From the NCBI GenBank assembly GCA_029207755.1, contig JARCOQ010000012.1, positions 17,967,740 through 18,031,739 of the forward strand: a DNA stretch of 64,000 nt, written 5' to 3'. The translations under genes and the position numbers were made by a program. The notes below the pieces were generated by a model. It was given only the letters and a program-made list of their open reading frames with translations, was not told the origin of the DNA and ran no database searches. This DNA comes from Chamaea fasciata (taxonomy: Eukaryota; Chordata; Aves; Passeriformes; Sylviidae). Position 1 is the stretch's first letter, and each line of letters opens with the position of its first letter. This document shows positions 1 through 12,570 of the stretch, one piece after another.

Positions 1-3000
1 CAGTACACCTGGCAACATTTACCTTGGCACAGGAAACAATCTTCAGTTGCAGTCCAGCCTTCCTGCTGGTATCAATAGTGCTTTTGTTTTTCGTAGTATC
101 AAGTTATGCTCTTCCCAAATCACTTCAGTTCACTGTTAAGAATGAAATTTGTAATTCAACAAGTTACCTGTTTCCTTAAGACGAATCTTGTCTGTGAAAC
201 AACACACAGGAGAGCAGTGGGGAAGACGAGAATAATTCAGGTTTTTTCCTTCATGCAGATTTCAGATTTCTGATGATGCTACAAGTATCTGACCTAGTGC
301 AATTATGTGGGTAAACTCCATAAGTTTTTCTTAGCATTTTATTGCAGTTCATCAGTATGTATTATTTAGGCTGTAACCACAGCTCAGTTTATACAGGAGT
401 TTTGTTTGTTGTTGTTGTTTTCAGAGCCCCTTAATGCTCCTCACTGACCCTTTTATAAGCTATAACTTTTGCTCACACTCCATAAGTCAGGGAGTCTTTA
501 GTAAAAGAGCCTATCAAGAAAAAAAATCTGGGATGCTTTCCAGGGAAACGCATGTATAATAGAGAATTCTGGCAGTTTTTCATCTGGCGCTAATTTATTA
601 CTTCAAGCTGGCTTGCTCTTTAGACTATAATAAACAGTATTTTACATCTAACAAATCACTTTTAATATCCCTGACCTTGACAATGGGTATCTAGTATGGG
701 TTTAAAAGAAAAAAATTGTAACCAGAAAAGCAGTGTGTCACAAACTGATGTAATCATAGTTCTTTGTTAAGTTTCATAGTTTCTGGTGAAATTAAAGATA
801 TATGGAAGAATAGGTTGTTTTAATAGAGACATCTACTATCTCCAGCTATGCCATATGCTAAGTTTTGGGAAGAACTGTCTTTATGTTTAGACTAAGAGAA
901 TTTGAATTATTTAGTCATGGAAGACTAAGCAGTCATGGAAGAAGACATTGAATTCAATGAAGTAAAGGCAGCATTTTGCAGAAGTCAGGAGGCTGCTGTT
1001 TGTGTACCCTTAAGAATTCAAAAAATACTGTACCAACACACTCAAATGTGTTTAGATGGAAGTTACATTCAATCCTTACTATCCTGACTATAGTTCCTTA
1101 TATAGCTACTATATAAAGAACTTAATATAGCTCCTTATATAGGTACTATCCTTATTATAGTTCCTTACTATCTCAAAGCTAAAAGGATTGCTCTTACTTT
1201 TATTAAAAATCACATGTGAACTCCTAAAAGAGAACAGTGCCAAAAGGTTCTCTGTGCCCCTGGGACCTGCCATCTTTCTCTTAAGACAAATGGTAGCAAG
1301 GGAGTTGCTCCTCAGGTCCCTGGGTGGGAGAAATAATGACAAGTTGAAATATATCTTGATTAAAGAGCAGCAGAAGACTGCTTGCTCCATGATCCCAGAA
1401 ACAGTTTGAATCTTCAACTCTTTCCTCTCTCTTAATAGTAAGTGTACCCCTTGAATGCCTCAGATGTAGTGAAAAATGATACTGGTCGTTAGGCAAAGGT
1501 TTTTCATCTTTTTCCAGTTTACATCATCTTCCTTTTATAGTTCTAGACCAATTAGGGTAACACAGGTACATGTTTTGCATAATTCATAAGCATTTGCTAC
1601 ACATGTATAGACACACATACGGAGTCATCCACAAAGTGTGTCAGTTTACGTTGCTGTTGGGATTGTCTTAATCACTTAATTGATAAAAGAAAGCTTTAAG
1701 CCCAGCTTATTATGACCATTCAAGATGTAAAGAAATTACTTCTTATTTGTGTAATACTATTAGTAAACCTGCTCCCAGAAATGCTAACCCACTGTTTTTC
1801 TTAATAGCCTGCAACTGGCTTCAAGGCTCACTGAAATTAAATTTATTAGTTCTACTCATGTTGTTATTATGCAGACACCTGTTCAATGATAGCTCTTGTG
1901 CTTTTCTCTCTCACACCCTCTTTTTTCCCCTTTTCTTTCTTCCTTCACTTCTTTGACCCTTAAGGTGAAACTTGGCTCTGCTGTGCACACTTTTCATTTC
2001 AAAAGTAAGGATTGCTAGTTGTCTTTCTGTCCTGCACTGCTAATATTTTTCTAGAGCATGAAGATGGACAGTGGTTCCCAAAATAAATGGTAAATATTTA
2101 AAGGCAGAATAGTAGGCAGCCCTTTCTGTGATGTTAATGTGTTAGTGATTAGATTAGTTGGGTATTTCTTCTCCTTAGTGTTTCCTTCCACCAAGCTAAA
2201 TGTGTGCATGTGTATTTTAAATATCTTTGCAAAGATGTTTGTGATTCAAAACCTGAATGACATTTATTATTCTAGAGGTTAAATAGATCTTTCTAGTGTA
2301 AATTTAAGGTATTTTGGATACACTATTATGAGATCTTAAGATCAGAAAAAAGAAGTTGTGACAGCTGGTAAAAGCTTTACAGCTATTAATTGTTTTCTGC
2401 TTAACCTGTGTAACAGAGGGAAACTAGGTGGCTTTTTCAAACTCTGACCATAGGGCCCCAAAAGTTTTGGGGCCCAAATTCAGCAGCTCTGTGGTCAGGA
2501 TGTGTGCACAGTATGAGCGCACTCAAAGAATTTAAAGAGCAATCTATTATGATTTTTAAAAGGGAATGTTTGATAAATCCTGTGTATCTTATTCAAACAC
2601 ATGCCCCTCTGAAGCCAGAAGATTGATTGTATGAGCAGAAATGGTTTAATGTATACAAAATGTCATGTAAAGTTACAATGCTAAATAGAGGAATTAGAAT
2701 AACTCTAAAATATGCAGACCTCCAGTCATTTTGGGCAGCCCAAGTCTAGTCATTGCAGCAAAGAAATTAGCTTTTGTCGCAGCTGTTGAGCTAAAGTTAG
2801 TCAAATGCTCGTAGTATGTGAACGCACTGAAAAAAAAAGGCAAAAGCTTTTTAAAGAAACAGTTTAGCTAAAAATGTGCCAGATGTTCAGACTAAAATAC
2901 CAGTTATCCAATTTTCTTGTGAAAAGTTAATCTCCTCTTACATTTAAACCATGCTGTGTTATGTGAGGTTATACTGGAGTAAAACATGAAGGAGTGGAGA

Positions 3001-3180
3001 ATGCCATATTGTCAGCAATACAATGGAATAGCTTATATTTGAATGGAGAAACACATCTTCAGATTTGTGCCAGGAAGATTTGCACATTTTATGTTTCATT
3101 GGGAAAGTCGACCAGATTTCACAAGCTGTGCTGTTGAAGAACGAATTAACATTGTCTGGGGCCAGTGCCATAATATTATT
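1..3180. other. Noncoding AT-rich stretch, no gene seen
   Basis: Only short open frames under about 75 codons are present, on both strands, with no recognisable domain. Local structure includes a TATAG-rich degenerate repetition around 1085-1165 and a perfect GC/A palindrome at 2453-2475, listed separately. Nothing else could be assigned by reading. Confidence 0.6.
2453..2475. repeat. Perfect 23-bp palindrome with 11-bp arms
   Basis: The arm GGGCCCCAAAA at 2453-2463 is followed by a single G at 2464 and then by its exact reverse complement at 2465-2475. The palindrome is GC-rich at the ends and A/T in the centre and stands out from AT-rich surroundings. It could extrude as a hairpin or be a dyad binding site. 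No function can be assigned from sequence alone. Confidence 0.9.
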
Positions 3181-3275
3181 CCTGAAAGTACAGCTTATGT
3201 ATTAATTAACATTTGCAAAGCACTTTGAGGTGCTGGATGAAAGGCTACATAGAGTACAAAGTTGTTGCTATGATT
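3180..3275 (+). repeat. Ancient SINE/LINE 3' tail (MIR/L3/Deu-like)
   Basis: The stretch around 3203-3262 contains a 'GCAAAGCACTTTGAGGTGCT' motif followed by GGATGAAAGG and a CTACATAGAGTACAAAG segment. This matches the widely shared tail of ancient amniote CORE-type SINEs and L2/L3-like LINEs (small-number 'aaagcgctttgag...ggatgaaaggcgctat' pattern). The copy is divergent and has no A-tail. The family is inferred from the recalled pattern, not from a search. Confidence 0.5.
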
Positions 3276-5054
3276 AATTAGTTATCACATTGGACATGTG
3301 AAGGGCTATGTTAAAGTGTTGCAAACTATTATTTATTAATTGTTGCTTTTGCCAGTGGCCAACTTTGTTCTTTACGAACTGTCTTACTGCCCTTATTATG
3401 CACATTCTTTGGGCTGGAAGGGAATGCTTTGACCTGTATTGCAAAGGCCAAGGCTTTCATCAAGCAATACCTGCAGGAAACCAGTATCCTCTAGTTACGT
3501 GCTAAGATATCCAGCCTTGATGTAAAGACTTTAATACCACATCCCTGATGACTTGGTTAATCACCGGCACTATTAAAAATGCATGGCATGTATTTTGCCT
3601 GTCTGAAACATATGCTGTCTTAGTATCCTATTGTTTGTTTGTCTGTAGTGCTTACGGTAATATCCAGTGCAAATACAGGAATCAAATTTTCCAATTTTTC
3701 AAGTGGATCCTCATGTGAATGCAACTGGTCATCAAGAACATAATAATCTACTTTGTGCGTAGAGATTGGATCTCATTGCTAACATGGTGCATCTTCAGTA
3801 AAATACAGCCCATTCCTATGGCCTTTGATTTCTGCACTAAAAAACATCTTGGTAACTCAGTTCAGCATGTTTTCTTAGTTTTTCAGGAAATTGGATTATG
3901 TGATTAGTCCATGGTCCCACTAGGCTGATTCCTTTTCCGTAAAGAACTTTGGAAGAAACCAAATCCAGACTGTGGCTTGGTGTTTTCAGGGCTATGAAGC
4001 AAATACTGCTGCTTGTTTTATCCAGCGTCACTGGAAGCTCAGTGTGGGCCTTTGCTTCTCTTTCTCTCTTTTTCTGCACTTTGAATAATGAGAGTAGAAA
4101 ACCTGTATGCTAAGATCATTACTCCATGGGGGGAAAAACAAAGCAAAGGAAAGGACTTTTTGATTCTATTTCTCCTCCTTTCAGAGAGTTCCCTAAATTG
4201 TCCCAAAGGAGCTCCAGTGCCTGCAGGTCACTCCGTTCCACTCCTACCATTCGTTAGAGAACACTATCTTTTAGTGAGCTGCAAAATTTTCTTGATACTT
4301 TTCCAAGCAGGAATCTTTTATGGACCTGAAAATTCCTTACCTTGTACTTGATTTTCTGTTATTTAGAGACAGCTTTAGTTCTTTTATTTTATCTGCATAA
4401 ATCACATTTTTTAGGTCCCTGAGTGTTATGGTTTTTGAATTCCTGCCTTGCTCCACATCTGAGCAGAGAGTTGTAGCACAGAGTAGCAGTAGCCCTGGTG
4501 GGGGCCAGTGGAGGAAGAAGTAACTTTCTTTTCTTTGCATAATTCCTGCTGTTATACATAATAGTTCCTTCTGGCTTCTCAACCTGATGATTGCTCACTT
4601 TACAACAGCAGACCCCTTCTCAGGGTTCAGATTCCCCTTCAGCCTCTCACTTGCCAGGCTTTCTCTTCTGCTCTAGCAGTAGTCACTGTCCCTTGTCAAC
4701 CATCTTGTCCTTCTGGAGTTCATGACAAGAGCAAAATAATAAAGATACTGTGTCACAGTATGTCTCCCTTTTGAATAACATCTTAATTTTCTCATGTTTT
4801 CATCCAACAGAAATGCAGATAGAAAAAATTTTCTCGTGGTATTGAGTACCTAGCAGACTGTGGCAGAAACAGATGTAAAAAAAATTACATAGCATTGGTT
4901 TTGTCTTAAGAAATTTATTATTACTGTATTGGGTAGTTTGACTTCTACATTTATTTACACTTAAAGCAACTTTAACAGTATTATTTTTATTAAAAGACGA
5001 TGTGTAAACTAGATTTCTAGAAGAATGGCCATCTCATTGCCTTTGACTGTGCCA
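3276..5054. other. Noncoding stretch, no gene seen
   Basis: Only short, overlapping opposite-strand frames under 90 codons occur here. None shows a recognisable motif, and no recent mobile element was identified by eye. Confidence 0.55.
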
Positions 5055-5121
5055 GCTGTTGACAGTTGACAGAAAAGTTTTTCAGAAACTGCTGACAGTT
5101 GACAGAAAAGGTTTTCATTTT
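5055..5121. repeat. Imperfect 33-bp tandem duplication
   Basis: The 17-mer GACAGTTGACAGAAAAG occurs at 5061-5077 and again at 5094-5110, an offset of 33 bp. Flanking bases (CTG before, TTTTCA after) are also shared with small differences. This is a two-copy tandem duplication containing a nested GTTGACA doublet. Confidence 0.8.
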
Positions 5122-5551
5122 CTTCCATTGATAAATTAAATTGGAGGTTTTTACATAACATTAATATTTCCTAATGGCTGAAAGAACCTTTTCTGATCCA
5201 TTTTGGCAGTACAGTTGTCTCTTTAACTATGGCATTGTGTTATTGCTCCATAATAATTCCATGGGCCAGGTCCTAATATTTGTTGTTGCAAACGATGAAC
5301 ACCTAGTTCAGGCGAACTCCTAATTTATTGCAGTTCTTTGGTTATAAACCTGGTACCCCATGGCTGGGCCTCTTATGAGTTCCAGACACAGGATTTTTAG
5401 AGTACCTATTCTGTGACTTGAGAAAGTAGAATGGAAAAATACATCCATTCTCAGAGAAGACTTGTCTGAGACATCAATACCATGTCACTTATTGTGCTCT
5501 ATGTTTCTATAAAAGACCAGAATACATTTTGTTGTCTCACATGTGCCAGAC

Positions 5552-5591
5552 AATAAATAAACTACACTGAATTTAAAAAAAAAAAAAAAAA
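5552..5591 (+). other. Poly(A) signals plus A17 run: possible retroposed mRNA 3' end
   Basis: Two overlapping AATAAA hexamers at 5552-5557 and 5556-5561 are followed 13 nt later by an uninterrupted run of 17 A at 5575-5591. That spacing is what a reverse-transcribed polyadenylated transcript leaves behind. The body would extend left of 5552, but I recognise no gene there and found no convincing target-site duplication. An ordinary A-rich run near a chance AATAAA is the alternative. Confidence 0.35.
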
Positions 5592-5866
5592 GTTTCTTTA
5601 AAAGTAATTTGTCGTGTTGTTTGCAAATTCCCATGTCCTCTTTTGAACACATTGATCTTTGTAGCTGAAAGCTACTTACCTAACCTATAAGTCTTGGACA
5701 AGCTTTGTGTGTATAGATCAGTGAGGAAGATCCATGTAGAATACAGCATAATGAGAGGGAGTATCATTAGGGTGACTGTGAGAGAGAGGGGAGTACTACA
5801 AAGATTTTTACTGGCATCTACTTGAGTCATGATCCCATAGTATCTGATAATTGCCGTGTCTACACC

Positions 5867-6147
5867 AAGGGAAGGGAAGGGAAGGGAAGGGAAGGGAAGG
5901 GAAGGGAAGGGAAGGGAAGGGAAGGGAAGGGAAGGGAAGGGAAGGGAAGGGAAGGGAAGGGAAGGGAAGGGAAGGGAAGGGAAGGGAAGGGAAGGGAAGG
6001 GAAGGGAAGGGAAGGGAAGGGAAGGGAAGGGAAGGGAAGGGAAGGGAAGGGAAGGGAAGGGAAGGGAAGGGAAGGGAAGGGAAGGGAAGGGAAGGGAAGG
6101 GAAGGGAAGGGAAGGGAAGGGAAGGGAAGGGAAGGGAAGGGAAGGGA
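5867..6147 (+). repeat. (AAGGG)n pentanucleotide microsatellite, about 56 uninterrupted copies
   Basis: A 281-bp perfect array of AAGGG on the plus strand (CCCTT on the minus strand), with no interruption visible. The plus strand is purely purine, with GGG runs separated by AA, so it fits both G-quadruplex and triplex (H-DNA) forming sequence. Because the unit is 5 bp and has no stop codon in several frames, it creates long spurious open frames of Gly-Arg-Glu-Gly-Lys repeats. These are not genes. Confidence 0.98.
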
Positions 6148-7217
6148 CAATGCAGTGCTAAAGATTAAACAATGGTATAATTCATTAATTGCAATTGATG
6201 AATTTGATCATGCCTACAAACACCTTTAATTCCTTAAAAGTTGTTACACAGACAGATGGAAAAGCTCAACCTGTGGAAATGGAGAAAATTCTTGGATTGC
6301 CTCACCCTTGCATATATCTTCAAAAGCTATTTCTAATCTTGCACAGGCTGTTAATGTGGAGATAGTAGCAGTTATGAAACCTGGGCTGGATTCCAGATAT
6401 GTGGTATCCAAGTGTAGAATGAAAAGGAAATCAATAGTCACTCTTCAAGGAAAGTTATGCCAGAATTGTCCGGTATAGTCTATATTAATCAAAGCCATAA
6501 CAGCTTTTTTTCATTAGTAGAACATTAACAAGTAAACAACACTCTTGTTTTGTTATTTAGTTACACTAACCTTTTTCAACAGCTAGGCCTAGTGATAAGT
6601 TTGGATTTTCTCTGTTTATAGAAAATTGGTACATCAGCAGATTGAGTACAACTCAGTATTTATGGAGTGCTGGCTTTCTGGAAATGGAGGAAACTTATTA
6701 CTAAAAGAGTTCATTAAAATGTAAACAAGAGCAAGGAGACAGCAAAGACAATTATTTATATATTTATGTTTGGGAGGGTTTTTTGCTATTGTCTGATTGT
6801 GCTACAATAACATGGCTATGACATGAAAGTGGGAGTTGTTTTGGGGAGTTTTCTGCTGACTGCCTGAAAGGAGGTGAATGCCAGCAGAGTGTAACATCTC
6901 TGATCCACTGATATATCAGTGTACAGATGTGCTTGAGCAGGACCTGGCTTCTGATTATGATTAAAATTAGAACCATTCTATTCTTGTGATATCTATTATG
7001 GTATTTTAAAGAAGATATTGTACTGGAGAGGCTGAAGAATATGTTTTGTAAATGACTGGGTGAGTTCCTATCAAGTAGAGCACTTTAAAGTTACTTTGAT
7101 TTAATTGACTAATAGCTGATATTTTCTGAATACCAAATAGATATGTATATTTTAGCTGTTACACAAGCCTAAAAATACATTTGTTAGAAGATGACAAACT
7201 ACTTGGCCCATTGCAGT

Positions 7218-7237
7218 AAAAAAAAAAAAAAAAAAAA
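7218..7237 (+). repeat. A20 homopolymer
   Basis: Twenty consecutive A residues. No AATAAA lies within 30 nt upstream, so a retroposed tail is not supported. Confidence 0.9.
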
Positions 7238-7940
7238 GGAACAAAACTTGTTTTACAATTTGTCATCTGGGGAAGTGAGAAAGAACTTATTCATAAGTAG
7301 ATAGTGAGCCATATATATTTTACCTATTGTTTTTAGTGTTGCTCAAGCCTTTGTGAGGAAGGATTTGAATGAGAAAGAGATGGCAGAACAGCATGGATAA
7401 GAGAGACCAGGAAAATAAAACTATTCTTAGCATAAAGGGAGCAGTGTGGAAGTGACATGGCAAAGACTGGGAAAGGTGTGCAACTAATTTAGTTAAGAAG
7501 TTTGTGTGTTCTTAAACTGAATTGAGGCATGAAATGAGATGTCAGACATTCTGCATGAAAAATATTTGTAGGATATCTTAATATTGCATTCTTTCAAGTA
7601 AGACAAATGCAGAATTTTCAGCTTTCTCAGCGTTAAAGTGGAGCTCCTGTCTGCTTCTCTAAGAGTTTCAATCGGCCACTGGTACTTTCCCTCTGTGGCA
7701 GGGCTTGTCTTGGTGCAGGTGGTCAAGGGCTTTTATCCTGATCTGTGGAATGACTCCTGTGACAGGGAGCTCTTAGGATTCTAGAGCTTTCATTGAATTT
7801 CTTTGTATATACAGCTTTCAAAGTACTTATGGATAAAAAGTACTATGCAAGTCCAAAAGATTAATAGTTAAGATTGTGTTAGTGTGTAGTGATTGTGCAC
7901 AAGGCTGTATATCACAGGAGTTCCTCTTTTCAGCTGACTC

Positions 7941-7978
7941 ATCTAGCTATCTATCTATCTAGCTATCTATCTATCTAG
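7941..7978 (+). repeat. (CTAT)n tetranucleotide microsatellite
   Basis: About nine CTAT units broken by two AGCTAT/TCTAG variants. A short, imperfect simple repeat. Confidence 0.85.
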
Positions 7979-9843
7979 TTACAGGTTAGTTATGCAATTC
8001 ATAAGCACAACAGTGCAATTATCACAGCATAGGCAATCCCATTAACATGCATAATTAACTTCATTTTACTTTAATTTAAATTTAAGGAATCATAATGGCT
8101 TTTGTCTTATTTAAGTTATCCTGAAAAATCAACACAACTGTCGTGCTTCCTAAGTGGTCACCATGAAAGAACCTTGAATATGGGGTACTGCAAAGGGCTC
8201 AAAGCAGTCCTCAGCTGTGTGATTGATACTGATCACACCGACAATGTGCTGCTAAACCACTCTGGAATATGTTTCAAGAGAGGACATTAAAATACATTGA
8301 GGATAAATAACCAGAAAAACACCCATTTTCTGCTGGCGGTGTAAAAAAAGCAAGAGATTATTTAAAGCAATGCATAATATAGTCTATATTTGCTATATTC
8401 AGAAACAGAGCTGTTGTTCAGTCCTGAAAACATTTTGCATTGCACACAGAAGCTTCACAGTATTAAAGATGTAAAGATCCACACTCTCACACAGCTGACC
8501 CTCCTGAGCTACCTGGGCTGCTCATGTGCATAAGGCTGAATGGGGCTGGGTCCTCAGCATGTTCATGTGTCCCTTAGTTGAAGTGTTCTTGATTATTAGA
8601 TGGAGAATCTTACTTTCACACTGAGTCATGGCTGGTTCAACAGAACATTTGAGTACATTTCCAGTAAACTAAAGTGTATAAAAAAGTTACTCAATAGAAC
8701 TCCCGTAAGTCAGTGCAGCTCAAGACTGAACTGTGTTTAGAAATATTAATGTTGTCTTAACCACATTAGAAAGTGAAAAACATAAAGAAGATCCTAAAGT
8801 TAACAACTGAAGTATTTTCTGAGTGATACTTCACTGCAAAGCCTCTGAATGGTTTTACTATTACAGTTACTTAGACTGAATGATTTGGAGCTTATGTATG
8901 GATGGAGACTGAGATGTATGAATGAAATCATGATTGCATCTGCCTAGTTCATTTGGTTTTATTTTGTAAGAGAAAGAGAGAGAATAACTGAGTAGTGCTG
9001 AAGAACTTGCATAACCTAAGGGCATGCTCACAGCTTGAATAGTTCTTGTGCAGATATCTTCAGATCTGGTTAGGGATCAAAGCAAACCCTGGTAAACCCA
9101 GCACATTCAGAGTGAAATGAGGGAGGGACAAGAGAATGTTGCCAAAAGAGAAAATCTGAATTCCAGCAATTCTGAATCTTAAATGTAGGTGGAAGATGGT
9201 AGATAAGAAGCAGGTGTGGTAGAAATCAAGTGAATCCTCCTACTCCCATAAGAGTGGAAGAAATCACGTGTCATGGACTCTGTATGCCTGTCATGCCAGA
9301 AAGAAGAGGGGAAAGTGGGGTTAGCTCTTCCTCTTTGTATCTATTTTTTCCTTTTTCTCAGCTTTCTTGCCTTTGATTTTGGCTGCTCCTTGCTGATGAC
9401 CAAATTCTCCAGGAACTTCCAGTATCCCATGGTTGAAAGACCACAGTTTCTGTTCCTGTCTCTTTTTTGGATCTGTACAAGAAATCAATTTTTGGTTTGT
9501 TCACCAAGTTAGATAATAAAAATTAAAATGATGGTAATAATAATAAAAAAAAATTCCTGGAAATTATTAAATTACATTTTTTCTTTACCAACATGAATTG
9601 CTGCCATTTGTCAGTTGATATTCTCCTTTTGTTTCAAACATTTCAAACTGTTTTTCTGTAAGCATTTTTTACCCAGTGACCCTGTAGTTAAGTAAGTTGC
9701 TGTGGATTACAGAAGTTTCTTTCCCATTCTGCCTAATGGGAAATAACATCTTCTAAGAGAGCAGCAGCTGCTCTCACTGGGATAGAGTCTGGGCTCTTTT
9801 GTTTGTCCTCAGTCTATCATTTTGTTGCTCTGTCACTTTGCAG

Positions 9844-9899
9844 AAATTCTTGAGTATCTACTGTTCAGCAACTTCAACATCCATCCTGTCAGCAACCAG
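9844..9899 (+). other. Candidate 56-bp internal exon
   Basis: A pyrimidine-rich tract ends in TTTGCAG at 9837-9843, a strong 3' splice site. The segment ends CAG at 9899 and is followed by GTAATG, an acceptable 5' splice site. Read with two leading bases it is open for 18 codons and ends at a codon boundary. The peptide starts ILEYLLFSNF and ends VSNQ. I recognise no protein. Splice-like pairs this good occur by chance in long noncoding DNA, so this is a candidate only. Confidence 0.2.
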
Positions 9900-11145
9900 G
9901 TAATGGAGTAATTTTCTCTTTACTCCCTCATCTTTCACACATGCTGAATAAATGTATATCTTAGAGTGAAACAGCACTACGTGAGAGGCTGCTGCATCCC
10001 TCCCTCTCTCCCTGCTCAGTACACCCCCCACTTGCTCTAGGGCAAGGCACTTCCAGAAATGTTGGTTCAGATGTCATCAGCCAGAAAAGGCAACTGATCC
10101 CACACAACCAGAGTGAGTATGCTGACAGCCGAATTTTTGGTGATAGGGGATTGACATTACCACTTCCTCAGGCAGCTTTGTGAATCTGCTCCCCCTGTGC
10201 CCCTGCTAATTCTCTCTGCATGAAACCAGTTGACCACTTAACAGTTTCGGAATGACTAAAACCAGCATTTCTCAGTCACCCTGCTCCACTCCACTGCTGA
10301 GCTCGCTCCTTTGTGCATCTTGTTTCTTTATCATGTCTCTCAATTCTTTCTTCCTCCTCTGTATATTCCCTTTTCCTGGCTACATTCTTCCCCATTTATG
10401 TGCTCTTTTGAGTTGCCTGTACACCCCTTCTTTCCAATGTGACTCTACTCTCTTCTTTAAAGTTCCCATTTCCATGCTCCAAGACACTAAGACACACAGC
10501 TCTTCATGGTTGTGTCATTACACCTGAGAGGTCACAAAATTATTGACTTTAGTGACAGGAAACATGGTGTGCAGGCCACTTAGTGAAATTCAGCTGGGAA
10601 GAGCATTTTCCTGTCAAGGCTGCACTGTTTTGCATTTAGCTAACATCATGACTGCCTGGCTCTGTGTTGATAGTGTAGTAATCATGCACTCAGTGGCTCT
10701 CTAGTGTTCTACTTAGATATGGAATCTGTGGGGAAGATGCAGCTTGATCTATAATTCCTCTCCTTGTCATCTCCAGAGTTGTTCTTGGGGAATGCAGTCA
10801 CATAATTTCAGTGTATTAGTAAGAACAAGCCAAAGGTACCACAAGGTTATCCTGTTCAACTCCAGGTGTTCAGATTCCAATAATTTTCTGAATTGTCTTT
10901 TAAATGTTGTTTTAAAATTGGTTCTGAATTTGGGCTTAAGAGATCAAGGGTAAAACATCTATTTTGAGCTCACAGTTACTATGTGGTTTTGGAAAACAAA
11001 ACAAAGCAAAGGATTTATTTGAAAATATTCTCCTTTAATCTCTGTCAGCAGTAAGGGTCAATACCAAGTTGTATAAAGCAAAAAGAACTATTATCTTGCT
11101 ATAGATGTATAAATTGGTCTTATAGCAATACCCTCCCCTCTACAG

Positions 11146-11166
11146 CAAATATGGAGGATGTTAAAG
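11146..11166 (+). other. Candidate 21-bp microexon
   Basis: The acceptor CCCTCCCCTCTACAG ends at 11145 and the donor AAG|GTGAGC begins at 11167. The 21-bp insert keeps frame and could encode QIWRMLK in phase 0. It is too short to judge from coding content, so splice-site quality is the only support. Confidence 0.15.
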
Positions 11167-11348
11167 GTGAGCAAGCAGAGCTCAAGTCTGCTAGACTTTA
11201 TTCATTTCATCAATTTGCGCCTGTAGGCTGAGATAATTTTTTCTTTTGTATTTGAACAGAGCCAAAACTATAGGGTAGATTTTATAATATGTGCCATAAG
11301 AATGAACAAATCAAATTAAAAATTTGTTTCACTTTCTTTGCTTTCTAG

Positions 11349-11394
11349 GTGCCCCAACCACCAATCTATTTTAAAGGAGATTACCAAGATTGAG
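11349..11394 (+). other. Candidate 46-bp internal exon
   Basis: An excellent polypyrimidine tract (CACTTTCTTTGCTTTCTAG) ends at 11348. The segment ends GAG at 11394, followed by GTGAGA. With one leading base it is open for 15 codons: CPNHQSILKEITKIE. Read from a codon boundary instead, it gives a 14-residue peptide and then a TGA at 11391-11393, so it could also be a terminal segment in that phase. I do not recognise the peptide. This is the best pair of splice signals in the window, but it is unverified. Confidence 0.25.
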
Positions 11395-12570
11395 GTGAGA
11401 ATTTTACCAAATAATACAGACTTCCTTTATTTCCTTGGTGTTAGGTGTCCAGGGCTTCTTAGCCTTACCTTGTCCTACATATTTGAAAGTTTTAGTTTTA
11501 CTGGCCAGCAGAATACAATTTGATTTAACAGGTTTTGCACAACCTCACTTCTGTATGGCATTGAGAGGACTGGAGTCATAAAAGAAATTTATAAATGAGC
11601 TGCATTTCTATGGGAAGCAGATTTGGAACACACTTTTATTCTGGCAAAAGTATGCCTGTCCACTTTTCATGTACTTCATGTATAAATTGTAGATTTGCCT
11701 TAAATGGGTTTAAAAAAAAGGACAGATTTTTAAATACAAGAACAAAACTCTCAGAAGGAGCTTTAGACTTCATTTGGTATTTCCCTTGTTTGTTGCACAA
11801 CTAAAATAATGACATGAAATTATTTAGCAGTCTGTGATTACTGCAAACAATGGAAGGAGATTGTTTATCTGCTTTTTTCCACAATGAAATGTGAATTCTA
11901 TGCAGTTGACCACTCTGATGTCAATAGCCATGAAATCACTTCTCCCTTAGTTTATTCAAGGGAAATTTTTCTGGTTTAAACTTTCAGCTTTTTCCCCCAG
12001 CTTAAATGTAATATATATATTTAATAAATTTATAGCCAGTTAACAGCCTTTAATTCAACAGGAACAAAACCAACAAAAGTAATTTGCATGATATTTAGTA
12101 ATTGCTGCTGTGTCTGAAGATTCTGCCTCAGTGTCTTTCCTCATCTTCCTCTTCCCTGTGCCCTGTCTCTGTCAAAGGCCAGAAGCAGATGCTGGGGGAA
12201 GAGAGAAAATGCAGACAAGCACAGGTACTATCCCACAGATCCCCTTCTGCCTTTACTGTTTGCTTTTCCCACCATTCTTCCCTTTGGGATCTCCCCTGCA
12301 GAATTAATGCTGTGCACTCTAATCTCTTTCCCTCTCCTTTAAAAAGCACTCCCCTATGATTTCTCTTCTGTAACTGGACAATTTTAGTGACCCCAAATGA
12401 GGCAACTGTGATTTTATGAGCTTGATCTGGTTAGCACTCATGAATTTACTCCTGGTATAATCTGGTGACCATTAGGAGGAGCATTCGTTGCTTGAACTGA
12501 CTTCTCAGGCATGGTAGAGACACAAATCCTACCTAGATGCTCTGAATGCTCATCTCTCTTTTGTGTAAAG

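Larger units (their letters stand above)
6148..9843. other. Noncoding stretch with A-run and CTAT repeat
   Basis: Open frames are all under 80 codons and unrecognisable. The only structured items are an A20 run at 7218-7237 and a short (CTAT)n tract at 7941-7978. Nothing else could be supported. Confidence 0.55.

Noticed and set aside
5822..6229. Long Gly-Arg-Glu-Gly-Lys repeat frames of about 100-135 codons
   Set aside because: They are translations of the AAGGG microsatellite in several registers, on both strands, starting at non-ATG codons.
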